A stretch of DNA of 18,214 nucleotides from Xenoacremonium recifei (Eukaryota; Ascomycota; Sordariomycetes; Hypocreales; Nectriaceae), in the NCBI GenBank assembly GCA_012184525.1, contig WOFQ01000167.1, positions 1 through 18,214 of the forward strand, given 5' to 3'. The translations under genes and the position numbers were made by a program. How positions within the stretch are numbered: position 1 is the first letter of the stretch; each line of letters starts with the position of its first letter. Shown here piece after piece: positions 17,641 through 18,214 of the stretch. The notes under the pieces were generated by a model. That model searched no databases, was not told the origin of the DNA, and saw only the letters and a program-made list of their open reading frames with translations.

Positions 17641-18214
17641 CTATCGCATATATTTCCTCGCCTGAGTTTGTGTGTCTTCTTCAGTTTGGTCCCAGATCCT
17701 CATCATACCACGCCTGGTGGCTTCCTTAGGATCGTTCTCTATCTGACTTTCCACCTGAGCGTTAACGCGTTTGGTCTCTGCAAAGTCCCAATCAATATAT
17801 GCCGTTATCTCTTCCTTCGTCCAGTCTCTAACTGGAGTGCACGACCGACAGCGTGGGCCTATCTGCTTGTAGTCTAGGCACCAAGTATACAGCTCTCTAT
17901 CATATCGTTGTGGTAGCCCGACCGCCTTTCGATATAGCTGGTTTGTCTTGACACTTCCGATGGGCTGCTTTTCATACCAAGCATTCCTTGCAACGATATA
18001 TCGTTGATATATTGACTCAGGGGCATAGTAGGGAAAGTCTTGTACTGGTGGTTCTGGTGATAGGGTAGGGGACTCCGGAAGACTTTGCACTACTATAGTA
18101 TCTTGAGTCTGACTGACCAAAATCTCGCTGGTTTGGCCGCTCGGAGGCTCTAATGACTCGTCGGCCAAGGCTTCTTGTCTATGGTTGAACAAAACATCTT
18201 CAGCTTGTTGAGAC
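17641..18214 (-). CDS. 3' part of an unknown fungal protein, cut by window edge
   Basis: A minus-strand frame runs from the right edge of the window to TAG at 17641-17643, showing the last 190 residues. It stays open up to the edge, so the true start lies outside. The visible N-terminal third is rich in Pro, Ser, Glu and Gln and probably disordered (LPESPTLSPEPP). The last 125 or so residues look folded and helical, with many charged and aromatic residues: WYEKQPIGSVKTNQLYRKA, a GLPQRYDRELYTWCLDYKQ stretch, a CRSC pair, then DWTKEEITAYIDWDF and a charged Gln/Glu/Arg-rich end. I do not recognise a named domain. The style recalls lineage-specific hypothetical proteins that occur in many copies in Aspergillus and Penicillium genomes, sometimes near repeats; that is recollection, not a search. 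No intron is needed in the visible part. Confidence 0.72.
   Translation of the reverse strand, partial: SQQAEDVLFNHRQEALADESLEPPSGQTSEILVSQTQDTIVVQSLPESPTLSPEPPVQDFPYYAPESIYQRYIVARNAWYEKQPIGSVKTNQLYRKAVGLPQRYDRELYTWCLDYKQIGPRCRSCTPVRDWTKEEITAYIDWDFAETKRVNAQVESQIENDPKEATRRGMMRIWDQTEEDTQTQARKYMR

Noticed and set aside
1..18214. CRISPR array, prokaryotic operon, or intact transposon
   Set aside because: The repeats at the left are contiguous without spacers, genes are single and spliced, and no transposase or reverse-transcriptase motif appears in any long frame.

Overview
The window looks like nuclear DNA of a filamentous ascomycete (Pezizomycotina; an Aspergillus or Penicillium type genome would fit). 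Evidence: one clear gene of the fungal CipB/ToxD-like medium-chain oxidoreductase family, a 61-nt GT-AG intron with a CTGAC branch site, A/T-rich blocks that look like decayed repeats, and no bacterial gene organisation. The genus cannot be settled from this sequence.

Layout: bases 1-480 are an A/T-rich repeat block. It holds a 28-bp minisatellite, a 48-bp tandem repeat and a dense array of the 7-mer TGACTAA/TTAGTCA. Bases 481-5400 carry no gene I can defend: ordinary base composition, a second A/T-rich island with a hairpin (about 1740-2010), and a weak minus-strand relic near 4730-4860. The only confident complete gene is a two-exon oxidoreductase at 5737-6904 (+), 368 residues. From about 6905 to 17400, more than 10 kb of non-repetitive DNA contains no long open frame. 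Scattered through it are well-formed spliceosomal intron signatures joining short open frames. The best of these is a possible 100-residue two-exon gene at 15218-15574 (-), with weaker candidates at 9585-9909, 12653-12917, 13469-14029, 14221-14580 and 16353-16591. At the right end are a cluster of CACGTG/CACGTA sites (17404-17436), a G/C-rich tandem dyad (17487-17536), and the 3' part of a minus-strand protein gene of unknown function running off the window (17641-18214).

How it fits together: no operon, biosynthetic cluster or intact mobile element is visible. The oxidoreductase stands alone, with no polyketide synthase, P450 or transporter beside it. The region reads as a gene-poor accessory segment: decayed repeats at the left, one retained enzyme gene, and a long gene-empty stretch that is either decayed genes or small unannotated spliced genes or RNAs. 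In much of this stretch both strands give plausible short translations, so the small-gene calls carry low confidence and would need transcript data.
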